Source of the DNA: Welwitschia mirabilis
Lineage: Eukaryota; Gnetophyta; Gnetopsida; Welwitschiales
Assembly (NCBI GenBank): GCA_051453625.1
Contig: JBOZIK010000001.1
Location: forward strand, 116,246,595-116,289,103
DNA length: 42,509 bases
Reading direction: 5' to 3'
Shown in pieces: positions 30,936-41,038 of this stretch (the stretch's first letter is position 1; each line of letters starts with the position of its first letter). A program made the position numbers and the translations under genes. The notes below the pieces were generated by a model that worked only from the letters and a program-made list of their open reading frames with translations, did not search any database and was not told the DNA's origin.

Positions 30936-31967
30936 GTTAGTTTCTGACAAAAACTAGGTAGAAAAAACCATAATTATGAGCCAATTTGTTTTTTAAAAGG
31001 TAAATCTGAAAGTTATAAAACAGGCTCATAAAACACATCACATAGATAAATGATAAGTAATTCATAATGTGTATGAAAATTTTGAAAATTTTATGTCATG
31101 AAAACTCTGAATTAAGTTAAAACTTTTATAAAAATAAGCCATAAAAATGGATCTTTGCCCTTCCCAAAGAAAAAGCAATACGTCCCATATTGGAAAATAA
31201 AGCAAAGAAGGTAAACAAGAGTGAGAAGGCAGGTAAAAGAGGATAACTTTCCAAAATGAGATGCAAAGATAAGTAATATTAGATTTGAAAAAAAAAATAT
31301 AGATCTATAAAATATTCTGACAAGTAAAGAAATAGAGTGAACAATAAGAATGTTTCATCACAAAAAGAACATAAGCAGTGCTTACAATATTAAAAAACTG
31401 AAAAACATTTATCTAAGTAAGAAATTATCTTTTATTAAAAATGCTAAGAAAATATGATAATGACTTAGAAATAACTAACCAAATCACAAAATAAAACAAT
31501 AAGAATGGACATACGATAATATAAACAAAAGATAGCTCACAAATCTGATATTTTAACCTAGCAAATTCCCATGAAAGTAATCATAACATCATTTGATGTA
31601 AAAAATTCATGACTTAATATACAAAAATTCAATTCAATAAGGAATTGATTATGACGATGCTAGAATAAAATGCTTTAAACAATGAATGATCAGACTATAT
31701 AATTACTCAAAAATGAACTCTCTTATCATCATCTCAAAATAAACACACAAATCTCAAGAAATGAAATGATCATGTGGAAATACTAAGAGTCTAGTAAATA
31801 ATTGATGACTCTAATAATGCCAAGAACACCACTGGCTCCATAGTATCGAAGTTTAAATACAACTTTTNNNNNNNNNNNNNNNNNNNNNNNNNNNNNNNNN
31901 NNNNNNNNNNNNNNNNNNNNNNNNNNNNNNNNNNNNNNNNNNNNNNNNNNNNNNNNNNNNNNNNNNN

Positions 31968-32022
31968 AATAATGCCAAGAACACCACTGGCTCCATAGTT
32001 TCGAAGTTTAAATACAACTTTT
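31968..32022. repeat. Gap-flank duplicate of 31813-31867
   Basis: These 55 bases match those ending at the 100 N gap with one difference. This is an unmerged contig overlap. Confidence 0.8.
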
Positions 32023-32841
32023 ATGATCCATGATGAGGGGAATGCAACCACAATTAGAGAAGTAAGGACCCATGAAGCATGGCCAATTAACCTCCTAGTG
32101 GAGCTCCCACAACTATCATATTACACTGTCAAAGGTTCCTCTTAAAAATATTCGCCCCATTGTACTTGTAGTAGGACATCCTGGTGACCATGTTTTTGAG
32201 ATATCATAAATATAAAACATCATAGTCTTTATTTCATTCTTTTCTTTTTTTTTAAACAAAAAACAAAATAATATTCCACATGACCAAACACTTCAAAAAA
32301 GAAAGGTAAAAATCATAAGATTAAGATAGAAAAGAACACTCTTNNNNNNNNNNNNNNNNNNNNNNNNNNNNNNNNNNNNNNNNNNNNNNNNNNNNNNNNN
32401 NNNNNNNNNNNNNNNNNNNNNNNNNNNNNNNNNNNNNNNNNNNNNNNNNNNNNNNNNNNNNNNNNNNNNNNNNNNNNNNNNNNNNNNNNNNNNNNNNNNN
32501 NNNNNNNNNNNNNNNNNNNNNNNNNNNNNNNNNNNNNNNNNNNNNNNNNNNNNNNNNNNNNNNNNNNNNNNNNNNNNNNNNNNNNNNNNNNNNNNNNNNN
32601 NNNNNNNNNNNNNNNNNNNNNNNNNNNNNNNNNNNNNNNNNNNNNNNNNNNNNNNNNNNNNNNNNNNNNNNNNNNNNNNNNNNNNNNNNNNNNNNNNNNN
32701 NNNNNNNNNNNNNNNNNNNNNNNNNNNNNNNNNNNNNNNNNNNNNNNNNNNNNNNNNNNNNNNNNNNNNNNNNNNNNNNNNNNNNNNNNNNNNNNNNNNN
32801 NNNNNNNNNNNNNNNNNNNNNNNNNNNNNNNNNNNNNNNNN

Positions 32842-32905
32842 TGAGCAAAACACTCCAAAAGGCAAAGGTAAAAATCATAAGATTAAGATAGAAAAGAACA
32901 CTCTT
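32842..32905. repeat. Gap-flank duplicate of 32281-32343
   Basis: About 63 bases that end at the 498 N gap recur right after it with several differences and one insertion. Either an unmerged overlap of diverged haplotypes or a small tandem duplication. Confidence 0.65.
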
Positions 32906-34107
32906 AAATAATCTAAGACCCTTTCAACATTGAAAAAAACATCAAAAATAAAGCATCTTTCTTCAATTGAAATTCATGGATGTGTAAATGTCCTAAGATT
33001 GAGTGAATCCAATCTTACCACTAAAATGCTCAAATCAAAAGACTAATCATAGAAATAAATACATAAGTCAAGTTTAAAAGATGATCAAGTAATGCCATAA
33101 TAATCTTTCAAATGAAAAGACTAAGAGAAAATTCAAATGACTTGCTTGTGAAATTCCAAATTTTTACCTATTTATTTCCTATAATTCTTAAGCAGTTAAG
33201 TCAAAAATCTTAACAAAATCATAAAAATGTATTTTCTCAAATAACAAAAAATAAAAATCAATATTTTATTAACTGTTATCCTACTGGTTGTCCAAACAAC
33301 AAATAGGATGATAGATGCAGAGAAATAGAAAAATATCAAAAAACATAAACATCTATTAGAAAGCTAGAAAACTCAACAAAGCTGACTGTCATCCACATTA
33401 TCATTGGGACGATAGAAGAGATGAAAGATTATTATTGTAGAAATAAAAATAGAAACTATAAATGGAAATAAAAACTGAAATCAAAAAATGAAAAAAAATA
33501 CTCTTAAAATAGAAAATTGAAAAGAAAATTTCAAGGCAAATAAATTCTATTCAAATTCTAAATATAAGACACACTTTTATTAAAAAAGAAAGAAGGAAAA
33601 ACTAAGGATTTGCTTTGGTCTCAATATTTTTAAAGAAATAAGGTCTAAACCAAAAATTCACCAATTGATAAAACATAAGAGATGAGCAATTATTTCTAAG
33701 TAAAATCAATTACATGAAGAGAGGGGTAATGAATATCACTTTATAATGCCACATTAAAGCACAAATTTTGAAAGTTAAAGGGGAGAGAAATGGTAACTTA
33801 GGTAAAATATTTTTTTTGCATGTAAGATTTTTATTTTTTTCATCACAAAGAAAATTACCTTCAAGTCCATTAAAGATATTTTTCTCATTTAAATTAAAAT
33901 TCTGATTTTCAATTTTTGACTTATGTAATAGATGATCTTCCTCATAATATTTCTTGAAAAGTTGTACTTCCTTACACTCTAAAGGTTGAATTTATTCTTC
34001 ATTCTTAAGTCGGTCATCATAAAGCACATGCTTATTTGATTTTATCTCTCTTTCTTTAAGTGGGTGATGTTGTAGGAATGGAGTTAGTTTGATATTGCTT
34101 TTAATGT

Positions 34108-34515
34108 TCATTTCATTTTTACCCAAATCTTTCTCAGTTGCATCAAATACTCTAATGTAAATGTTCTATTTCCAAAATGACATTTCACTATTCCTTCTCT
34201 TGTATCAATGATGCAGTGGGTTGTTGCACAAAAGGCTTTACCTAGAAGCAAAGGGTATCCTCTGTTATGCTTAACTTTTATGATGATTACACCTATGGGG
34301 TAGCAAGATTTTTCTATTTGAATTTCCAAATATTTAATGATTCTTAATAGTTTCTTAACTAATATATCTACTAATTCTAAAACAACTGAAGTAGGCTCTA
34401 TTCTATCCTTCAAACTAAGTCTTTTACAAATGTAAAATGGCATAATATTAACATTCGCTTCAATTTTAATCAATGCTTTCCTAATATTTTTGTTTTCTTC
34501 CAAAGTACTATTCAC
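34108..34515 (-). pseudogene. Unit D aspartic protease remnant
   Basis: The minus strand is open for 135 codons. It reads RKALIKIEANVNIMPFYICK, ELVDILVKKLLRIIKYLEI and LLGKAFCATTHCIIDT, matching the retropepsin blocks ALxDLGASVNLMP, LQLADxxxKxPxGIVEDVLV and ILGRPFLATxxAxIDV. The catalytic Asp is Lys and the Gly is Glu, a different loss from unit B. The frame stays open to a late tail that is shifted relative to unit B (EYLMQLRKIW against RVFDIAEKDL), showing a small indel near 34155. It lies 3' of the gag linker, as in unit B. Confidence 0.8.
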
Positions 34516-35230
34516 CGTTGCTAATCCTAGATCTTTAAATTTGGAAGATTTTTATAACGCTAAATTTGTGAGGGATTAGGCAAGAAATACTTTACTAGGG
34601 ATAACCCATTTATGTTTTCTTCTTATTAAATCTTTCCATAATTTTGAGTACCCTAGGTTTTCTTGTAAACTTTCTAAAAAGGTAAGTTTATGCTCACATT
34701 TTTCATCAAAGCTTTTAAGTGATCACTAAAAGTTGAATTGTTGTTAAGCCTATCCATCCAAGCGGTGGTTTGTTGAGAAGGATTCTTTTTTTTTTTTTTT
34801 TGTGCCAAGATAAGGGAAGTTGTAATCTTTTAATATTTCAATGTTTTCTTCATCTTCTTCTTTATCATTTCTAAAATTATTTTAGGAGGTAAAAGGTTCA
34901 CATGGAGGAGGGTTTGTTTTTGGTTCACTTCTTTTCATGACCTTACAATCTTTTCTTAGTTTATTTGGGGTTGATAAAGATTGTGTTTTTAAAGTTTCTT
35001 GAGGTTTTTGATTTGCTATCATTGTTTATTGAAGGATGTTTATTAAGTTTTCAAGTTTTAGATTTGTTTCTTTATGAAATCTTCTAATTTTATCTATAAG
35101 ATTTATGATTGGAACATTTTAATGTTGATAATTGGATGAACTTAGTGGGTATCTTATGTTTTCAAATCGATTTCTAAAAGGTTGAGAATTGTTTTGAAAA
35201 TGAATGTTTAACCCTGGTTATGCTTAATGG
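34516..35230 (-). pseudogene. Unit D Gag-protease linker
   Basis: It is homologous to 24411-25037. A 17-base T run near 34787-34803 expands a site that is shorter in unit B. Frames are broken. Confidence 0.5.
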
Positions 35231-36385
35231 AAGTTTTGAGATAGTTAGTTGAAAGCACAAACTTCTTCTTGAATTCTTTTTTTATTTGTTAGAAAAAGAG
35301 GACAGTTTTTAGTAATATGATAATTATCTTTACATAAGTCATAAGTTTGCATAATATTTCTTTTGGTTACAGTTTTGGCATTTAAGATCATTTCGCATAC
35401 TTTTCCAAGGTTTTTGTAAAATCTTTTATGAGATTTGTAGAATTATATTCTACCTCTTTTCATTGTTTAACCTCTTTTAAGTCCTTGATGAGTTGTCTTA
35501 CCATTTGATTTTCTTTAGGTGTTAACCAGGTTTGACTAACCTCCACAAGTTCTTCTAATATTGTTCAGGCATCTTTTAATGTAAGGTTCATAAGATTTCC
35601 TCCACAAAAGAAATCTACAAGTTGTTTCATATAGTGAGTCAATCCACTATACAAATGATCTAGTTGTTCTACTCTTAAAAAGAAATCTACTAGATTAGAG
35701 TGGACTGCTGTAAAGAAAGATTTATAAGTAGAAGTGTAATCTTTATTTGGTTTTTATTGGAAGTTTGTTACCTATTTTTCCCTTTTTTTCATGGTTCCTT
35801 CACTCATGAATCTGTTTACAAAGGTTTCTCAGACTTGAACCCATGTTTTTAAGCTTTTATAGGATACAGTTTTTAGCCAAATTTTAGCCCTATCCTTTAA
35901 TATCATGGGAAAGATTACCATATATGTTTTATCCATTATTTTTTTCTTCCCATTTCCTAAGGTAGGATAAGTTATTCAATGTCTCTAATGTGTTGAAGGG
36001 AATCCTCATCATCTTCTTTACCAAAAGTTGGATAGGCATGTAAATTTTTAAGTTTGACATCATCTCCTAGGGTTAGGTCAAAAGGTGTTTGAATTTCTCT
36101 TTTTTTGTTGGCTAATAATTTTGTAAGGGTGAGTTTTTCATTAGGGGCAGAAGATCCTATGACTTATTTTTGCTTACGGGAGGCACTTGACATTGTAAAT
36201 TGGTTCTCTTCTTATATAATATTTTCATTAAGAAAATTTGATTCAGAAAAAATAAATTCTAAAGGAGGATTAGGTGCACTTGGAGATTGTTTTTCAAATT
36301 CATTTTCTATATCCACCAGTCCTTCTTTGATGTTCTTTTCTATCAGCTACTTTTCTCTTAGATATATTTTATTTATGTTGACCAT
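35231..36385 (-). pseudogene. gag: Unit D gag with damaged knuckle
   Basis: The start is taken at 36385 (ATGGTCAACATAAAT on the minus strand), aligned with B and C. The capsid region at 35980-35520 matches unit C nearly base for base but has more stops. The knuckle at about 35341-35300 reads YDLCKDNYHITKNC: first Cys is Tyr (TGT to TAT). The plus-strand open frame at 36105-36392 is antisense to it. Confidence 0.7.
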
Positions 36386-36856
36386 ATCATAGCATCCTAT
36401 AAAAGCAAACAAAAAAAAAACAAGATTAAAAATAATAGGCATCGTCCTATCTATCATAAGGACAATAGAAGGGATGACACACATAAAAGCCTGAGAAATA
36501 GAAATAGAATAGAAATTGAAAACAGAAAGTAGAAAACACAGAAAATAGGCCTGCCATCCATCTGGTCATCCGGATGTTACATGAGATGATAGAAACTAAT
36601 TTATTTTATAAAACTTGCAATCCAAAGATAAAAATGAAAATAAAAATAGAACACTATCGTCCTCTCTATCATGGGAACGATAGAGGAGATGACCACTAAT
36701 TTTTAAAAACTGAAAAGAAAAAAAACTAAAACTAAAAAACTACATATAGAAAACCTAAAGATCCTAATAAAATACAATGTCACATAGATAAATAACTAAA
36801 TAAAAGTCTGATATACTCACCCGAACGATGATAATCTTTGTACTCCTTAATAGCAT
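36386..36856 (-). other. Unit D leader with three hairpin modules
   Basis: Modules lie at 36440-36478, 36551-36592 and 36655-36693. The third holds a perfect 7 bp stem, CTCTATC (36664-36670) and GATAGAG (36679-36685), around an 8-base loop. Their spacing matches units B and C. Confidence 0.6.
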
Positions 36857-36874
36857 TCACAAGCAATAGCACCA
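36857..36874 (-). other. Unit D primer-binding site (degenerate)
   Basis: The minus strand reads TGGTGCTATTGCTTGTGA, three bases from LTR4. It has four transitions and two transversions against the tRNA-Asp complement. Confidence 0.6.
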
Positions 36875-36877
36875 AAA

Positions 36878-37944
36878 TATTGTGATGTGTATTTATGTGA
36901 GTGCTTAGGCTTAAAGAAATTCTATTAATTATAAAGTAAATAAATATCTTACATAATATAACATACTAATATGAGTGGGATTAAACATGAAATGTCATAT
37001 TCTCGTTGAAGTTTATAGTATGAGACTTAGGTTGCTTTACAAATGAATACTAGAAACTAGAAATAAAGAAGAATGTAAAAAAATAAAAGGTAAAATACCT
37101 AATGCAACTATTCTAAATGCAAATGCAAAAATAGAATTAAATCTACTTACTTTTATCCTTAATAAATGTTACCTTTGATAATCTATATCACCTAAGAAAT
37201 TATTATCAGACCAAGGGCAACATAGACTATAAGGGTCATAAAAAATATAATGTGTAAACATGAAAATAGAACAAGGTTTTTGTATCAAAGAGTAACAAGC
37301 ATTTTGGTTACAAAACAATCAGGTCTCAATGGAAGATACATAGCACTCCACCAAGTGCACATCTTTCTACAACACTCAAGATGGATCTTCCACCCTTTAC
37401 TCTCTTATCATGAGAATGTCTGGTGCAATGAAGATGAGAGGAAGAGTCAAAGGGGGACTTATTTATAAGAAAATATAGTAGAAAAGATCAAACGGTAGAT
37501 GCAGTTAGGTGCTTTAATAAATGACTCAAAAATAGATGAAATGATCAAGGAAATCTGTCAGAGTCAGTTACATGTTAGTGTTGTCCGAGCTATTATTTGG
37601 ATGACAGTGGAGACAATAGTATATTATAGAATATTCTCAAAATGATAACTTAGTAGTCCACATCAACAGTTATCATCCTGCCTGTCGTGGGACGATAAAG
37701 GGAACAATGGTCTTTTTTTATTATTTTCTTAAGAAGAAACTTAGCATTTTTATCATGAATCTTTCTTCAAATCTTTGTGCATCATAAAGTGCCTTTACTA
37801 CATCAAATTTTGATAAGAATCACACTTTTCCAATATTTTCTCTTTTATCTTCAAAATCCTTAAAATTGCACCCAAACATGTATAAAAGTCCTGCAAAACA
37901 ATTTATAAAACCCCATTAAATAACCGTAAATTAGTAGTACAATA
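36878..37944 (-). mobile_element. T-family LTR4 (outer 5' LTR)
   Basis: It begins TATTGTGATG and ends GTACAATA, a decayed GTGCAACA. The other LTRs continue into a TAGCCCC polypurine tract at this point, but here the sequence changes to unrelated DNA, so 37944 is the outer end of the array. TATA box at 37458-37467; modules at about 37578-37620 and 37671-37711. Confidence 0.75.
37458..37467 (-). promoter_or_regulatory. LTR4 TATA box
   Basis: The minus strand reads TATAAATAAG. As the outermost 5' LTR, this would have been the promoter for any read-through of the array. Confidence 0.65.
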
Positions 37945-39600
37945 ATATCCAATATAGGTAATACACAGTATGGAAGATGGATGCATGCTTACAAATGACC
38001 CTTGCTTTCTTGAAGCATATTAGGATGATGNNNNNNNNNNNNNNNNNNNNNNNNNNNNNNNNNNNNNNNNNNNNNNNNNNNNNNNNNNNNNNNNNNNNNN
38101 NNNNNNNNNNNNNNNNNNNNNNNNNNNNNNNNNNNNNNNNNNNNNNNNNNNNNNNNNNNNNNNNNNNNNAAATCCGAGTATGGGAATGAATAATTATTGG
38201 GATTATCTTGACTTAGTTAAATGAATACATCATACAAATAAAAGCATATAATTATGTGGATATCTAGTAGATTTTTTACCTATTAGAAATAATACTAATC
38301 ACCATTGGATTTATTTTATAAAAATAATCATAAAAAAAAGGATTATATAAGCATCATTTTGATTTCTTTTTATAAAAAAGAAAAATAACACATTTTCAAG
38401 GCATAATAGTAAAGACAAACGAAGGAAAACATTCCTTTATTTTTTTACATTATATTAATTATTTTCAAATCAAGGCACATTAGTACATCCAAGTCTTATT
38501 ATTGAAACATATTATTGAAACATGTTTCATTTACATAACTAAGTCAACTTCTAAATCCTCATTATAAACTATAAGTTTATATATCAAAATAAACTTAAGT
38601 AAAATATATATAGTTTATAAAAAAATATTAGAAAAGCTACAAGATCGGGTTACACATGTCTGGCATTATTAAGTAGACAAACACAATGTTCATGCTTAAA
38701 ATGCATGACTAAGGGCCTAAATATTAATAAATAGTACATAGAAAAGAAACAAATTAGGTTAACTTGTAATGATATGTAGTATTTTAAATAATTTGATACC
38801 TACAATAAAAGATTTTCTATAATTATTAAAATTATTTACAAGTTTTCTTAGCTTTTAAAAAGCATTAAAACTAGAAATTTCTAACAAATTAAAAAAATGT
38901 AACAATAAACTAGACTTACTTTTCTTAAATTAGACTCATCATATTATTCCTTAAAATTAATTTCATTAAATTTCAGTTAGTATAAACACATCTTATACTA
39001 TTAAATTTTGATTACAAAAGCTACCTAAATTTTGGAGTTGCTAGAATAAGACCTTCTACTAAAATAGCCATGACATTTAGTTTACTTTGAGTTTTGTAAT
39101 GAATAAATACTTTTTGAAAAGCTTATTAAATTCTCTACAACTTGGACTATGTTATTTTTACCTAGAACTATATATCAATTTTGAAAACTAAGACATTTTT
39201 TTACTATTTTCTACTTGTAATTTTTGAATTATTTTTATAAATAAATTTTAAAAATTTATATACTATTAAAAATTATTGTTTTAAAAATTTTAAATTCTCT
39301 AACATGATCTTAAAATTAAATAAAAAATTTCATAAATATTTAGTTCATATTAAATGAGTTATAGTTTTTTTAATTTATGCTTCACTTTTTGGAAAAAGTA
39401 TACTTTTACTAAACTAAGAATAAGAGAACTTATGTTAATTTATAAAAATTAAAATTAATAACTTAACTAAAAACTCATAATAAAATTAGTATATAAAGTA
39501 TATAAAACATAACTATAAAAAATATAAACCTAACTTACAATAATAAATAATGCAATAAATATCATAAGGCTTAGTATTTTCTAAGTAGGAGTGCCTAGCC
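37945..39600. other. AT-rich flank of the array, no gene seen
   Basis: Host or older transposon sequence. A 139 N gap lies at 38031-38169. It may include the left part of the chromovirus LTR, whose left end I could not fix. No conserved frame was seen. Confidence 0.4.
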
Positions 39601-39744
39601 TAAATGGATTTTTAGGATCAGAATCATTTATCCTAGTGTGAACTCTAATGCTCTAAAGAATGTAAAATGCATTTCAAAAATAAAATAATTCAAAACAACA
39701 TGAGTATCCAAAAATGTAGTGAACCCCCTACTCACTTGGCCAAA

Positions 39745-39914
39745 ATATCCATTAGTAACTCCTTGACTAGGCATGTAAAGAGATCCCTCAGATCTCTCCT
39801 TTATCTTAGTATTAGCCAATGAGAGGAAAATATTCATTGGTAACTCCATCAACTAATCATGTAAAGAGATCCCTCAAATGTCTTCCTCATCCTAGTCTTA
39901 ACCAATAGGAGGGA
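39745..39914. repeat. 85 bp tandem duplication
   Basis: Two units begin ATATCCATTAGTAACTCC (39745) and ATATTCATTGGTAACTCC (39830). Both contain CATGTAAAGAGATCCCTCA and a later TTA..CCAAT.AGAGG-type block. Unit length is 85 bp. It is interior to the proposed chromovirus LTR. Confidence 0.75.
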
Positions 39915-40054
39915 TAACGTCAATACTATGTTAGTACTGTAATCATATGCATAGGTCTAATGTAAGACATGCTAGCATGGAGCTAAAATGTTTATGAAAA
40001 AAGAACCCACTTAGAGAATAAAATATTGAAAATCCTTAAAGAAGATTTAATAAA

Positions 40055-40135
40055 GTCCTAAGCTTCAAGATCTTAGCTTCAAGCTCCAAACTCTAAGCTT
40101 TAAGATTCAAGCTCTAACTCCACATTCAAGAAAAT
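40055..40135. repeat. Short AAGCTTCAAG-type repeat cluster
   Basis: Variants of AAGCTTCAAGATCTTAG, AGCTTCAAGCTCCAAACTC, AGCTTTAAGATTCAAGCTC and ACTCCACATTCAAG follow one another with a period of about 14-19 bases. Confidence 0.55.
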
Positions 40136-40309
40136 GAAAGATTGAGAAGAAAGTTTGATAGCATAAACTTACTTAAAGAATATTAGATTTAAAAGAAATA
40201 ATAGAACTCTACTTATAAATAAATGGTGTACTAAAGGTTGTTGATATAATTGGTTAAATACTACCTACATCATTTTACCCATAAGATAAATAAATCTCTT
40301 TTAGTTAAT

Positions 40310-40513
40310 AAGATTGATCAATGATAAGTTAGGTGGAATTGTGTAAAAGTGATATGGGCATATGAATAAAACATAACAAGAATCATCAATAATAAGTTAG
40401 ATGAGCTTGTATATGAGTGATGTTAACATATGAATAATAATTGACAAGATTGTTTAATGAAAGGTTTTAAGAGGCTATGTAAGTAGTAAAAGTGATGTAT
40501 GAATGATAAAAGA
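40310..40513. repeat. 68 bp tandem repeat, three units
   Basis: Units start at 40310, 40378 and 40446. Each opens AAGAT or AAGAA and shares TAAGTTAGRTG, AGTGAT and CATATGAATAA in the first two, with decayed equivalents in the third. The exact 68 bp spacing between all three is the main support. Confidence 0.75.
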
Positions 40514-40898
40514 AATCTTATTTATAACTCATGCACCTAATTGGGGTAAGTAATTTTCTTATTTTAATTAGCAAGATTATTTACATGTATCATTTTCTCA
40601 TCCTAGTTTCTTCTTAATCCTTAATATATTTATGATCAATCTAAAACATATTTTAAATAATGTATAAAATACATTAGAAGAATAAATGCATCAATTTCAA
40701 AATTGTCATGTGATACAATAAGAAAAATAATATTTTGTGTATAAAGTAGTAATTTGAAATATCAATAGAAATAAAAATAATGATAGAATAAATTATAATA
40801 ATTTACTCTTTTTGATTTATAGATAATAGTGCATATCCTTATTCACATGTTTACACTTTTTATAATCCATCATATCAACAACACAAATCATAAGAAAG

Positions 40899-41038
40899 AA
40901 ATGTCATAATTAAATATAAGAAAAATTTCATCATTAAATGTAGGAAAACGTCATAGTTGAATGCAAAAAAATCATAATTAAATGTAATAAAATTTCATAG
41001 ATAAATGTAAGAAATTATTATAATTGAACATAGTAATT
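40899..41038. repeat. 23 bp tandem repeat, about six units
   Basis: The consensus is AAATTTCATAATTAAATGTA plus AGA. Units begin near 40899, 40921, 40945, 40968, 40990 and 41013. Sequence differences among units show that it is old. Confidence 0.7.

Larger units (their letters stand above)
30936..34107 (-). other. Unit D low-coding region
   Basis: It is homologous to 20701-23948 in unit B. There is no RT, RNase H or integrase motif on either strand. Two hairpin modules lie at 33274-33315 and 33386-33426; the equivalent part of unit B falls in a gap. Gaps at 31868-31967 and 32344-32841 have duplicated flanks (31813-31867 with 31968-32022; 32281-32343 with 32842-32905). Confidence 0.6.
19638..37944 (-). 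mobile_element. Tandem T-family array: four LTRs, three internal units
   Basis: The order along the plus strand is LTR1, internal B, LTR2, internal C, LTR3, internal D, LTR4, all read on the minus strand. LTR2 has a primer site on its left and a polypurine tract on its right inside one gap-free contig (23322-28188); LTR3 has the same inside another (28289-31867). An ordinary insertion has such a tract on only one side of each LTR, so these are LTRs shared by neighbouring units. The outer ends are flanked by ATATA (19633-19637) and ATATC (37945-37949), possibly a decayed 5 bp target duplication. Units encode only Gag and protease, with no RT or integrase seen. Total length is about 18.3 kb. 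Confidence 0.8.

Noticed and set aside
36105-36392. Plus-strand open frame of 95 codons, with a similar one at 29087-29389 and 25894-26088
   Set aside because: All three are antisense to the same N-terminal part of T-family gag in units D, C and B. Their similarity to each other reflects gag homology on the opposite strand.
37250-37468. Plus-strand open frame of 72 codons in LTR4, and minus frames at 29969-30178 and 30310-30498 in LTR3
   Set aside because: They lie in LTR sequence, are not kept at the same place in the other LTRs, and have no family match.
39628-39852. Minus-strand 74-codon open frame
   Set aside because: It overlaps the 85 bp tandem duplication and is not kept in the second unit; composition looks random.
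40899-41038. Possible CRISPR-like array
   Set aside because: Units are contiguous and degenerate, with no unique spacers and no cas genes. It is a tandem repeat in a plant LTR.
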